The notes beneath the pieces are model-generated. The model ran no database searches, was not told where the DNA came from, and saw only the letters and a program-made list of their open reading frames with translations. The position numbers and the translations under genes were made by a program. A stretch of DNA of 13,811 nt from Rhodospirillales bacterium (lineage in GTDB: Bacteria > Pseudomonadota > Alphaproteobacteria > Rhodospirillales > 2-02-FULL-58-16). Numbering within the stretch: position 1 is the first letter of the stretch; each line of letters starts with the position of its first letter. The stretch covers positions 1-13,811 of the forward strand of contig JAJFIG010000126.1 of NCBI GenBank assembly GCA_021775195.1, in the 5' to 3' direction. Below are positions 7,517-13,811 of the stretch, piece after piece.

Positions 7517-7951
7517 TTAGAGCACTTTCCGGTCGAGGATCCGCGCCATGACGATACGGGGTTCGCTGTCGTACCCTATGGCCTGGTAAAAACCACGCGC
7601 CGCCTCGTTTGTGTCTCGGATCATCAAGTTGACCTTCGCCACGCCGCGCTCACGGAGCCAGGCTTCCGCATGGCCGACCATTGCCCGCCCAAGGCCACGA
7701 CGGTCAAATTCCGGATCAACAGCGACATAGTACAGCCAGCCACGATGGCCATCGTGTCCTGTCATGACGGTGGCCACGACCTGGCCCTTCACCTCGCCGA
7801 CAAACAAGTCCGCGTCGACCGCCGCCCGGCAAAAAGCGATATCCCGCGCCGGATCGTTATGCGGCATCAGCAGCCCGCAGGTATTCCAAAGTGTTTCAAC
7901 GGCGTTGAAATCCCGGCCCTCGTAGACCCGGATAGCCAGTTCAGTAGGCAT
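7517..7951 (-). CDS. ypeA: YpeA-like GNAT-family acetyltransferase
   Basis: This 144-residue protein resembles E. coli YpeA: LWNTCGLLMPHNDPARDI near residues 21-38, GHDGHRGWLYYVAVDPEF (65-82), acetyl-CoA loop RRGLG (84-88), and a terminal EAARGFYQAIGY motif (116-127). Length agrees with YpeA (about 141). YpeA-group enzymes have no firmly known substrate, so only acetyl transfer to an amine can be stated. It lies 28 nt after sseA and directly abuts the second GNAT. The two GNATs belong to different subgroups and are not a recent duplication. The Shine-Dalgarno site is weak (GGAAA about 9 nt upstream), which with the short gap suggests coupling to sseA translation. Confidence 0.88.
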   Translation of the reverse strand: MPTELAIRVYEGRDFNAVETLWNTCGLLMPHNDPARDIAFCRAAVDADLFVGEVKGQVVATVMTGHDGHRGWLYYVAVDPEFDRRGLGRAMVGHAEAWLRERGVAKVNLMIRDTNEAARGFYQAIGYDSEPRIVMARILDRKVL

Positions 7952-7979
7952 CGGTGGTTTCCGGCCCGTTGACCGGCCT

Positions 7980-8837
7980 TCAGTTATCTACTGCTGTATC
8001 GTCGCGGTTGCCCCATTCGGCCCAGGACCCGTCATAAACCGGGACCTCATCATGACCAATCAGGAACAGAGCGTAGGCGATGACCGCCGCGGTCACCCCC
8101 GAGCCGCAGGTGCCGACGATCGGTTTGCGAACATTAACGCCAACAGCATCGAAGGCCGCAGCGATCTCGTCGGCCGATCGCATGACGAAATTGTTGTCCT
8201 TGTCGACAAGTTCAGTGAACGGCAGATTGACGCTGGCAGAAATGTGGCCGCTCCGTTTGGCGGGGCGCGGTTCGGGATCGGTCCCGGCGAACCTGCCGCC
8301 GCTGCGGGCATCGATGACCTGCTCGCGCTTGCTGTCGATATTGGTGATCATATGCTCGACGTCGCGAACCAATGTATGGTTCATGCGTGCCGTGAAGTGA
8401 CGCTCCCGGATCGCCGGTTCGATGTCGTCCACGGGCCGGCCTTCTTCCACCCATTTAGGCAAACCGCCATTAAGCACCGCCACGTCCTCGTGCCCGAATA
8501 CTCGGAACATCCACCAAACCCGCATCGAAGCCGCAAAACCGCCGAACGCATCATAAATGACGATCCGATTGCCATCACCCAGGCCAAGCCTCCGGACCTT
8601 GCTTGAGAACATTTCCGGACTGGGCAACATGTGGGGGAGGTCCGTGTCGGGATTGCATATTTCATCGATATCGAAGAACACGGCTCCCGGAATATGCCGT
8701 TCCAGATACTCGGCACGGGCGTCCCGTGGGATGTTGGGAAGAAAGAAGGTCGCATCAACAACCCTTACATCCGGTGCCGACAGATGCTTTGACAACCACT
8801 CAGTGCTCACAAGAGCACCAGGATTCACGTAATCCAT
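7980..8837 (-). CDS. sseA: 3-Mercaptopyruvate sulfurtransferase
   Basis: This 285-residue protein has two rhodanese domains. It transfers sulfur from 3-mercaptopyruvate to a thiophilic acceptor such as thioredoxin or cyanide. The N-terminal, inactive domain (about 8-135) contains VSTEWLSKHLSAPDVRVVDA and HIPGAVFFDIDEI. The C-terminal, catalytic domain (about 155-280) contains VIDARSGGRFAGTDPEPRP and the active-site loop CGSGVTA with nucleophile Cys244. CG(S/T)GVTA marks mercaptopyruvate sulfurtransferase, whereas thiosulfate sulfurtransferases carry CRKGVTA. Length agrees with SseA (about 281). The ATG at 8837 fits the usual N-terminus; the purine-rich AGGATCAGGTAGG leads into it. A hairpin lies just upstream (8851-8880). 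Its position behind cysK links cysteine synthesis with cysteine sulfur transfer. Confidence 0.94.
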   Translation of the reverse strand: MDYVNPGALVSTEWLSKHLSAPDVRVVDATFFLPNIPRDARAEYLERHIPGAVFFDIDEICNPDTDLPHMLPSPEMFSSKVRRLGLGDGNRIVIYDAFGGFAASMRVWWMFRVFGHEDVAVLNGGLPKWVEEGRPVDDIEPAIRERHFTARMNHTLVRDVEHMITNIDSKREQVIDARSGGRFAGTDPEPRPAKRSGHISASVNLPFTELVDKDNNFVMRSADEIAAAFDAVGVNVRKPIVGTCGSGVTAAVIAYALFLIGHDEVPVYDGSWAEWGNRDDTAVDN

Positions 8838-8850
8838 CCTACCTGATCCT

Positions 8851-8880
8851 TTATCTTGGGAGCGGTAATCACTCCGATAA
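8851..8880 (-). promoter_or_regulatory. Hairpin directly upstream of the sseA ribosome site
   Basis: Read on the minus strand, TTATC-GGAGTG, loop ATTAC, CGCTCC, bulge CAA, GATAA forms an inner 6-bp stem (one G-U) and an outer 5-bp stem separated by a 3-nt bulge. The G-U pair becomes A-C on the other strand, so the fold belongs to the sseA-sense RNA. It fills almost half of the 68-nt cysK-sseA gap and ends about 14 nt before the sseA ATG. There is no T run, so it is not an intrinsic terminator. It could be an mRNA-stability or translation-control element. Support is structural only. Confidence 0.35.
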
Positions 8881-8905
8881 TTTAGGGCACGTTCTGGCGG
8901 TAGAT

Positions 8906-9907
8906 TTACTCCAACCAGTCCGGCGTGGGTAGGTTCTTTTCACGCAGGAACGTGGGATTGAAGAGCTTGCTTTGGTATCGGTTTCCAAAGTCCGCGAGGA
9001 TGGTCACGATGGTATGGCCGGGCCCCAGGTCCTTGGCCAACCGGACGGCACCGGCCACGTTGATGCCACTTGAACCGCCGAGACACAGTCCTTCGTATTT
9101 TAGAAGATCGAAGACATAGGGCAGGGCTTCCTCGTCGGGGATCTGGTAGGGCTTGTCGATGATCACGTCTTCCAGGTTCTTCGTGATGCGCCCCTGGCCA
9201 ATTCCTTCCGTAATGGACGAACCCTCGCTCTTCAGTTCGCCCTGAGTGTAGTAATGAAACAATGCCGCCCCCATGGGATCGGCAAGGCCGATGGCCACGT
9301 CCTTATTGCGTTCCTTGAGGGCCAGGGAGATGCCGCCCAGGGTCCCGCCCGTCCCCACGGCACAGATGAAGCCGTCCAGTTTCCCGTCCGTTTGCTTCCA
9401 GATTTCGGGGCCCGTCCCCTCGAGGTGAGCCTGTCTGTTGGCGACGTTGTCCCACTGATTTGCCCAGAGCACCCCATTGGGTTCGGATTCCGCCAACTCC
9501 TTGGCAAGCCGTTCGGAAACATGAACGTAGTTGTTGGGATCCTTGTAGGGGACCGCCGGCACTTCGCGAAGTTCAGCTCCGCACAGGCGCAGCATGTCCT
9601 TCTTTTCCTGGCTCTGGGTTTCGGGGATCACGATAACGGTCCGATATCCCCGTGCGTTGCCCACCAGGGCAAGTCCGATTCCCGTATTTCCCGCGGTCCC
9701 TTCAACAATCACGCCTCCGGGTTTGAGGACGCCGCGCTCTTCCGCGTCGCGCACGATGAATAACGCTGCCCGGTCCTTGACCGAACTCCCGGGGTTGGCG
9801 AATTCCGCCTTGCCAAGAATGTTGCAACCCGTGGCCTCGGAAACCCGCTGCAGGCGGATCAGCGGTGTGTTGCCGATGGCTTCGAGCAGACCGTTTCGGA
9901 CGTCCAT
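8906..9907 (-). CDS. cysK: Cysteine synthase (O-acetylserine sulfhydrylase), PLP-dependent
   Basis: This 333-residue fold-type II PLP enzyme makes L-cysteine from O-acetylserine and sulfide. AIGNTPLIRL (10-19) opens the domain. NPGSSVKDRAA carries the PLP lysine K44. The substrate loop is EGTAGNTGIGLA (69-80) in place of the EPTSGNTG usual in bacterial CysK. The phosphate cradle is GTGGT (185-189), and GGSSGIN (277-283) contacts the PLP ring. ANQWDNVANRQAHLEGTGPEIW and SSITEGIGQGRIT place it in a TAGNTG subgroup that also includes fungal cysteine synthases. Related beta-synthase functions cannot be excluded. The C-terminus is PTPDWLE. The ATG at 9907 has AGGATC about 10 nt upstream. It is preceded by nudF (89-nt gap) and followed by sseA (68-nt gap). 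Confidence 0.9.
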   Translation of the reverse strand: MDVRNGLLEAIGNTPLIRLQRVSEATGCNILGKAEFANPGSSVKDRAALFIVRDAEERGVLKPGGVIVEGTAGNTGIGLALVGNARGYRTVIVIPETQSQEKKDMLRLCGAELREVPAVPYKDPNNYVHVSERLAKELAESEPNGVLWANQWDNVANRQAHLEGTGPEIWKQTDGKLDGFICAVGTGGTLGGISLALKERNKDVAIGLADPMGAALFHYYTQGELKSEGSSITEGIGQGRITKNLEDVIIDKPYQIPDEEALPYVFDLLKYEGLCLGGSSGINVAGAVRLAKDLGPGHTIVTILADFGNRYQSKLFNPTFLREKNLPTPDWLE

Positions 9908-9996
9908 GAAAAGATCCTGTGAGTATATGGACAGAAAGGTGACGGAAGACTAACGACGGGCTGGAGCACGATCAAGTACAGCTCGTCTGACTGCGT

Positions 9997-10650
9997 TCAA
10001 GGTGTCGTGATTTCGGTCGGAGAAGATGATTTCCAGCGTTCACGGAGGTCCGTGTGCCGGCTGCGGAACCATTGCAAGGCGATGATCGTCATTGCATTGA
10101 CTATCCTTCCGTCATCGAGCCACTGAAACACCGTCTCCACCGGTTCGACCAGAACGCTGATGTCTTCATGTTCCTCGGTCAGGCCATGAATGCCGCCGGT
10201 GTTCGACGCATCGACCTGCCCTAAATAGACGAACATCGACTCGCTGCTGCCCCCGGGGCTGGACAAATAACGGCCAACCGGGATCAGGTCCCCGATTTCG
10301 CAACCGGCTTCCTCCATAGCCTCGCGGCGTGCCACCTGTTCCGGCGTTTCGCCATCGTCGATGATGCCGGCTATGGTCTCGATCAGCCACGGCGAAGTGT
10401 TTCCATCGAACCAGGGAGACGAAAGAGCGGCAAATGCTCCCGGCCGGAACTGCTCGATAAGCACCAACTTGTCCTGATGCGCGTCGTAGAGAACCACGGT
10501 GACGGCGTGGCCACGCTCGAAAACCTCACGCGTCATCTCACCGCTCCAGCCACCCTCGAACAGTGCATGGGTCAATTTGTAACGATCAACCCGGAAGTAG
10601 CCCTGAAAGGGGGTTGTCTTTTCGATGATCTTGACGTCGTCGGGGCTCAT
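9997..10650 (-). CDS. nudF: ADP-ribose pyrophosphatase (Nudix hydrolase)
   Basis: This 217-residue protein of the NudF/ADPRase group cleaves ADP-ribose to AMP and ribose-5-phosphate. The complete Nudix box G-x5-E-x7-RE-U-xEE-xG-U is at 95-117: G95, E101, R109-E110, E113-E114, G116. Supporting ADPRase features are the N-terminal RVDRYKLTH strand, EQFRPGAFA (66-74), and SSPGGSSESMFVYLGQVD (about 129-146) after the box. Its length is in the NudF range (about 210). The ATG at 10650 has AGAGG about 5 nt upstream. It is the first gene of the minus-strand run and is divergent from the hydrolase-OsmC gene, so a promoter should lie in 10651-10804. The 89-nt gap to cysK has weak promoter-like hexamers, so cysK may also be transcribed separately. 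Confidence 0.9.
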   Translation of the reverse strand: MSPDDVKIIEKTTPFQGYFRVDRYKLTHALFEGGWSGEMTREVFERGHAVTVVLYDAHQDKLVLIEQFRPGAFAALSSPWFDGNTSPWLIETIAGIIDDGETPEQVARREAMEEAGCEIGDLIPVGRYLSSPGGSSESMFVYLGQVDASNTGGIHGLTEEHEDISVLVEPVETVFQWLDDGRIVNAMTIIALQWFRSRHTDLRERWKSSSPTEITTP

Positions 10651-10804
10651 GGAACCTCTCGCGCAATCGTTACGAACGGGACGGGAATAGTGAATTTCCG
10701 GCCATCGTAGTTCTGGTTACAGTCGTACAACAAAGGCCGGCACACTACCTATACAAAACCGCCGTCCATCCCAAGGCGGCCAATGCGGAAGGAAAAAGTA
10801 CGTC

Positions 10805-12046
10805 ATGACCGCGAAACGCAGCGAGAAAGTGACCTTTGCCGGCGCCCAGGGCCAGTCCCTTGCGGCGCGCCTCGACTTACCCGCCGGCGAACCTCGGGCG
10901 TTCGCCCTTTTCGCCCACTGCTTCACCTGCTCCAAGGATATATTCGCCGCCGCCCGCATTGCCGCCGCGCTCTCAGAACGGGGGATCGCCGTCCTGCGTT
11001 TCGACTTTACCGGCCTTGGCAGCAGCGAGGGCGAGTTCGCCAACACCAACTTCACCTCCAACCTGGAGGACCTGATAGCGGCGGCAACCTATCTCCAGGA
11101 CCATCACCAGGCCCCCAAATTGCTCATCGGCCACAGTCTGGGCGGCGCGGCGGTCCTTGCCGCCGCCTCCCGTGTCCCCGAGGCCGTTGCCGTCGCCACA
11201 ATCGGTGCCCCCGCCGACCCGGCGCACGTGGCCGAGAACTTCACCACCGCCATTGCAGAAATAGAGAAAACGGGAGAAGCAGAGGTATCCCTGGGCGGCC
11301 GGCCAATCCGTATCAAGAAGCAGTTCCTGGACGATATCTCGGCCCACAATATGGATGAAGCCATCGGCACGCTTCGCAAGGCACTTCTGATTTTCCATGG
11401 CCCCCGCGACAAGACCGTGGGCATCGAAAACGCGGGAGCCATTTTTCAAGCCGCCAAACACCCGAAAAGCTTCGTTTCCTTGGACGACGCGGATCACCTT
11501 CTGAGCCGTCGCGCCGATGCCATCTATGTCGCCGATGTGATTTCCGCCTGGGCGGCGCGTTACCTTGCATCGACAGAAGAAGCCGAGCAACGTGAGCCGG
11601 CGCTTACCGCCAAGCCGGGCACCATTGTCGTTGCCGAGACAGGAGAGGGAAAATTTGCCCAGGCCATCTCCATTGGCGGACGTCACGACCTTCGCGCCGA
11701 CGAGCCTGTCACGTACGGCGGCACCGACACCGGTGGCTCGCCATACGATCTCCTGCTGGCATCCCTGGGGGCTTGTACGTCCATGACCTTGCGCATGTAC
11801 GCCGAGCGCAAGAGATTGCCCCTGGAAAGGGTCTCGGTGACCCTGAGCCACGATAAGATCCACGCCGAAGACTGCGGAAATTGCGAAACCGAGACGGGCA
11901 AGATCGACCGCATTCAGCGCCGGATTGACATCACCGGTGCCTTGACTCCCGATCAGCGGGCCCGGCTCATGCAGATCGCCGACATGTGTCCAGTGCACCG
12001 CACACTGCATTCCGAGGTGTTGGTGGAAACCCGCGTGTCGGATTGA
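10805..12046 (+). CDS. Bifunctional alpha/beta hydrolase - OsmC-family protein
   Basis: This is a natural fusion of 413 residues. The N-terminal alpha/beta hydrolase (about 8-255) has AHCFTCSKD near the oxyanion region, [12 protein letters not shown] (65-76), nucleophile elbow GHSLG with Ser111 (109-113), and probable acid Asp202 (HGPRD) and base His231 (DADH), so the triad looks intact. The C-terminal OsmC/Ohr-like domain (about 272-410) has [18 protein letters not shown] with Cys324 and MCPVHRTL with Cys395, the redox pair that reduces organic peroxides in this family. An additional CGNC pair (357-360) lies between them. There is no signal peptide, so it is cytoplasmic. Peroxide defence coupled to ester hydrolysis is the family expectation; the substrate is unknown. 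The ATG at 10805 has GGAAGGA about 14 nt upstream, a rather long spacing. It is divergent from nudF and ends 21 nt from the facing CopD-like gene. Confidence 0.92.
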   Translation: MTAKRSEKVTFAGAQGQSLAARLDLPAGEPRAFALFAHCFTCSKDIFAAARIAAALSERGIAVLRFDFTGLGSSEGEFANTNFTSNLEDLIAAATYLQDHHQAPKLLIGHSLGGAAVLAAASRVPEAVAVATIGAPADPAHVAENFTTAIAEIEKTGEAEVSLGGRPIRIKKQFLDDISAHNMDEAIGTLRKALLIFHGPRDKTVGIENAGAIFQAAKHPKSFVSLDDADHLLSRRADAIYVADVISAWAARYLASTEEAEQREPALTAKPGTIVVAETGEGKFAQAISIGGRHDLRADEPVTYGGTDTGGSPYDLLLASLGACTSMTLRMYAERKRLPLERVSVTLSHDKIHAEDCGNCETETGKIDRIQRRIDITGALTPDQRARLMQIADMCPVHRTLHSEVLVETRVSD

Positions 12047-12067
12047 AGACCCGACCTAGCCGACAAA

Positions 12068-12523
12068 TCATCCAGAAGCGGCCGAGGCTATGGTGATCAA
12101 GCCAAGCAGCAAATTGATGCCGACGATGCCGCGTATGAATGCCAGTTGCTTCGCCGCCGTTTCCCAATTTTCCTTTCCGACCGCGACGCGGAAGTGCTGG
12201 AAGGGAACCGAGAACAATATGATGAACAAGACGGCCATGACCAACCCGGTGCCATGCATGATCTGAACGTGAATGCCCGCGGTGGCGAAATCACCGAAAT
12301 TCCGGAAGACCATGAAGTATCCCGTCGGCAACAAGCCGATGACGCAGGCCCACACCCACAGGAAAAACCTGGCCAGAACACCATCCCAAAGAACCAGGCG
12401 CTGCGGCGGGTCCAACGCACCCAGTGTCGGACGTAGAACAAGGTACGCAAAAAACATGCCGCCGACCCAGATCACGGCGGCGGCCACATGGATGGTGTGA
12501 GCGATGGCGGAGACGTCTGGCAT
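12068..12523 (-). CDS. CopD-like integral membrane protein
   Basis: This 151-residue protein has four predicted membrane helices at about 5-29, 51-72, 88-108 and 127-148. The opening AHTIHVAAAVIWVGGMFFAYLVLRP, with the H-x2-H pair (His9, His12) and W-x-GG, is typical of the CopD/HemJ-like membrane superfamily. His85 and His90 (GIHVQIMHGTG) sit at the start of helix 3 and could complete a metal or haem site. CopD proteins are linked to copper uptake, while other members of the superfamily bind haem; which applies here cannot be told. HemJ is less likely because its longer conserved core is not evident. It lies 68 nt downstream of the ParA-like gene on the same strand and is convergent with the hydrolase-OsmC gene. 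No strong Shine-Dalgarno site: AAGG is only 1 nt from the ATG. Confidence 0.72.
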   Translation of the reverse strand: MPDVSAIAHTIHVAAAVIWVGGMFFAYLVLRPTLGALDPPQRLVLWDGVLARFFLWVWACVIGLLPTGYFMVFRNFGDFATAGIHVQIMHGTGLVMAVLFIILFSVPFQHFRVAVGKENWETAAKQLAFIRGIVGINLLLGLITIASAASG

Positions 12524-12544
12524 GCCTTAGCAGATGGCCTTTCC

Positions 12545-12561
12545 GCCTTGATTTGCAAGGC
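12545..12561. other. Small perfect inverted repeat between parA-like and copD-like genes
   Basis: GCCTTG (12545-12550) and CAAGGC (12556-12561) are exact inverted repeats around a 5-nt loop. They lie in the 68-nt gap after the ParA-like stop and 22 nt before the CopD-like start, read on the minus strand. No T run follows on either strand, so intrinsic termination is doubtful. A weak hairpin affecting the distal gene, or chance, are both possible. Confidence 0.3.
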
Positions 12562-12591
12562 CCGCAAGGTTGTCGAAATTGGGGCGCGGTA

Positions 12592-13227
12592 TCATACGCC
12601 GAGTTTGCGTCCGACTTCCTTGGCCAGGGAACGAACTTCGTCCGCGGCAACACTGCGACGGGCGGTTTCAACAACGCTGGACCCCGCCATCATGGTGGCG
12701 GCAAAGGCAACCCTGTTGCCGATGGTCGCCTTGGCCACCGGCATTTTCTCCTCGGCGGCCATCCGTTTGACTTCATCCAGAACCCGGCCCCGGTATGGCA
12801 CCCGGTTGAGGACGATTAGCGCCGGCACTTTTTCACCCGCCGCCAGCTCCAGGGTTCCCCGTGTCGCCCAAACGTCCATAGGACTTGGTTGAACCGGAAT
12901 GAGAACCAGATCGGCCGCCCGTATGGCGATTTTCGCATCCGTTTCTGCATGCGGGGGGCAGTCGATAATGACGATGTCGAAAGCGCTGCGCAGTTTGTCG
13001 ACTTCAGTCGAAACCCGCCAACCGGAGATCTTGCTCAACTGCAGGGAATCCGAGCCATCGCCGTCGCCGCGGAGATCGAACCAGTCAGCCAGGCTCGCCT
13101 GCTGATCGGTATCCATCACCGCAACCCGTTTTCCCGTGGCGCTCCACGCGGCAGCCAATTGTGCGGCGACCGTTGTCTTTCCGGCGCCACCTTTTTGTTG
13201 GGCGATCGTCAGGATCCTTGCCGGCAT
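12592..13227 (-). CDS. ParA/MinD-family ATPase, stand-alone
   Basis: This 211-residue P-loop ATPase of the ParA type has the deviant Walker A KGGAGKTT with signature Lys12 and Lys17 (12-19), A' motif DTDQQAS (39-45) and Walker B IVIIDCPP (85-92). The segment LVLIPVQPSPMDVWATRGT (108-126) is typical of short ParA-like proteins without an N-terminal DNA-binding domain (ParF/VirC1 size class). The family uses ATP-dependent dimerisation on DNA or membrane to position cargo. The window has no parB, no parS-like repeats and no replication gene, so plasmid partition is unlikely. Chromosomal orphan ParAs position protein clusters or act in cell-cycle functions, and the cargo here is unknown. The ATG at 13227 has GGCGGG 5 nt upstream. 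It is followed by the CopD-like gene, but a functional link is not evident. Confidence 0.88.
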   Translation of the reverse strand: MPARILTIAQQKGGAGKTTVAAQLAAAWSATGKRVAVMDTDQQASLADWFDLRGDGDGSDSLQLSKISGWRVSTEVDKLRSAFDIVIIDCPPHAETDAKIAIRAADLVLIPVQPSPMDVWATRGTLELAAGEKVPALIVLNRVPYRGRVLDEVKRMAAEEKMPVAKATIGNRVAFAATMMAGSSVVETARRSVAADEVRSLAKEVGRKLGV

Positions 13228-13460
13228 TGTTCCCGCCTTTCCTGTGCTTGATTGGTGAACGACCGAAGAGGTAGCGGCACCTCAGGCCCACGTTTTCGCG
13301 GCACGATTCGGACCCGTAGGCTACGCCACAAACGCAAATTTTCAAGCGCCGCGTGTGCTCACGACAAAAGGCACGGCACGGCATTCAAACACGACGAATA
13401 CCCAACGCCGTCGCAGGGTCGTTGACGGTGAATTCCTTGGCGAAGTCGCCGCCGCAATGG
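13228..13460. other. Intergenic region between DUF302 gene and parA-like gene
   Basis: These 233 bases have no convincing gene. Open frames here on either strand are short, rich in Arg/Ser/Thr and lack ribosome sites. It should hold the promoter of the ParA-like gene, read leftward, and the end of the DUF302 transcript. I see only a short palindrome GGCGAAGTCGCC near 13439-13450 and no T-tailed stem, so neither promoter nor terminator can be fixed. Confidence 0.5.
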
Positions 13461-13811
13461 CTAAGGTTTGGTCGCCACGTCGGTCAGCTTGTTCAACGCT
13501 CCGGACATTTTTTTCACGACCGCGTTCCGATCGGAAATCCCATGACGTTTCGCCAGGTACGCGGGATCATTGTAGGCAACCCGCACCTTGCCATCGGCGC
13601 CCTGCCAGGCCAGTACCTTGAGAGGCAAATCGATACCAATAACCTGACTGCTTTGCATCATCGGAGTCCCCAGCTTGGGATTGCCGAAGATCAGGAGTTG
13701 GGTCGGGGCCAGGGTGGCACCGATTTTTTGTGCCCCGGCAGCATGGTCGATGCGGGCAAATATCGTGATGCCCTTCTTCTTCATCACCGCTTCGAGGCGA
13801 TCGAGTGTCGT
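13461..13811 (-). CDS. DUF302 domain protein (5' end beyond window)
   Basis: The reading frame is open from the right edge for 116 codons to TAG at 13461-13463. The visible start TTLDRLEAVMKKKGITIFARIDHAAGA is internal to the DUF302 domain, so the true start lies to the right. GTG at 13787 is an internal codon, not the start. Other conserved pieces are PTQLLIFGNPKLGTPMM, IDLPLKVLAWQ and VRVAYNDPAYLAKRHGI. DUF302 proteins are small single-domain proteins, often exported. Their function is not established, though nucleotide or small-ligand binding has been proposed from structure. Whether a signal peptide exists cannot be seen here. Confidence 0.85.
   Translation of the reverse strand, partial: TTLDRLEAVMKKKGITIFARIDHAAGAQKIGATLAPTQLLIFGNPKLGTPMMQSSQVIGIDLPLKVLAWQGADGKVRVAYNDPAYLAKRHGISDRNAVVKKMSGALNKLTDVATKP

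Noticed and set aside
6962..7951. The two adjacent GNAT genes as a tandem duplication
   Set aside because: Their sequences, lengths and N-terminal regions belong to different GNAT subgroups.
9922..9975. Promoter in the nudF-cysK gap (minus strand TTGATC-N17-TAGTCT, and a nearer TATACT)
   Set aside because: The first matches consensus poorly in the -10. The second has no acceptable -35 and leaves almost no leader. Not strong enough to annotate.
10698..10740. CCGGCC...GGCCGG inverted repeat in the nudF/hydrolase divergent gap
   Set aside because: The 6-bp arms are 31 nt apart and each arm is a common GC-rich word. No promoter element is fixed nearby, although TATACA at 10750 could be a -10.
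10973..12010. 345-codon antisense open frame opposite the hydrolase-OsmC gene
   Set aside because: The plus-strand gene is clearly real over its full length, and the antisense product has no recognisable motif.
12037..12055. GTCGG...CCGAC stem at the end of the hydrolase-OsmC gene as terminator
   Set aside because: Only 5 bp with a 9-nt loop and no T run on either strand.
13461..13787. Complete 108-residue DUF302 protein starting at GTG 13787
   Set aside because: The frame stays open to the window edge, and the upstream residues TTLDRLEA belong to the DUF302 domain.

Overview
The window is a gene-dense, GC-rich piece of bacterial chromosome. It most resembles an alphaproteobacterium of the Rhodospirillales type. 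That placement rests on the aapJQMP general L-amino-acid transporter order, GC-rich third codon positions, Shine-Dalgarno sites of the AGGAGG type, and GNAT, hydrolase-OsmC and CysK proteins of kinds I associate with this class. It is inference from gene content; there is no rRNA marker. I see no insertion sequence, phage gene, tRNA, rRNA or CRISPR array.

Layout. (1) Positions 1-1213, minus strand: the first 404 codons of a protein with N-terminal TPR repeats and a 2-oxoglutarate/Fe(II)-oxygenase-like C-terminal domain, cut by the left edge. (2) Positions 1214-1574: a gene-free divergent intergenic region with a candidate operator repeat and a leader hairpin ahead of aapJ. (3) Positions 1575-5852, plus strand: a complete ABC transporter operon, aapJ (periplasmic binding protein), hairpin, aapQ and aapM (permeases), aapP (ATPase). 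(4) Positions 5859-10650, minus strand and convergent with aap: a probable six-gene operon read as nudF - cysK - sseA - GNAT (YpeA-like) - second GNAT - alanine dehydrogenase/transhydrogenase-family enzyme. Its last four genes are almost without gaps. (5) Positions 10805-12046, plus strand: a fused alpha/beta hydrolase-OsmC protein divergent from nudF. (6) Positions 12068-13811, minus strand: a small CopD-like membrane protein, a stand-alone ParA/MinD-type ATPase, and the C-terminal part of a DUF302 protein cut by the right edge.

How the parts may fit. The aap operon imports L-amino acids. The facing operon makes cysteine (CysK), moves sulfur from 3-mercaptopyruvate (SseA), probably oxidises or forms an amino acid by NAD(P)-dependent chemistry (AlaDH/PNT family), acetylates unknown substrates (two GNATs) and hydrolyses ADP-ribose-type nucleotides (Nudix). 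An amino-acid and sulfur metabolism neighbourhood is a reasonable reading, but the physiological link is inference.

I found no wholly new system. The points most worth a second look are the paired RNA/DNA structures upstream of aapJ, a hairpin directly ahead of sseA, the non-standard central motif of the alanine-dehydrogenase-like enzyme, and the mixed cysteine/GNAT operon.
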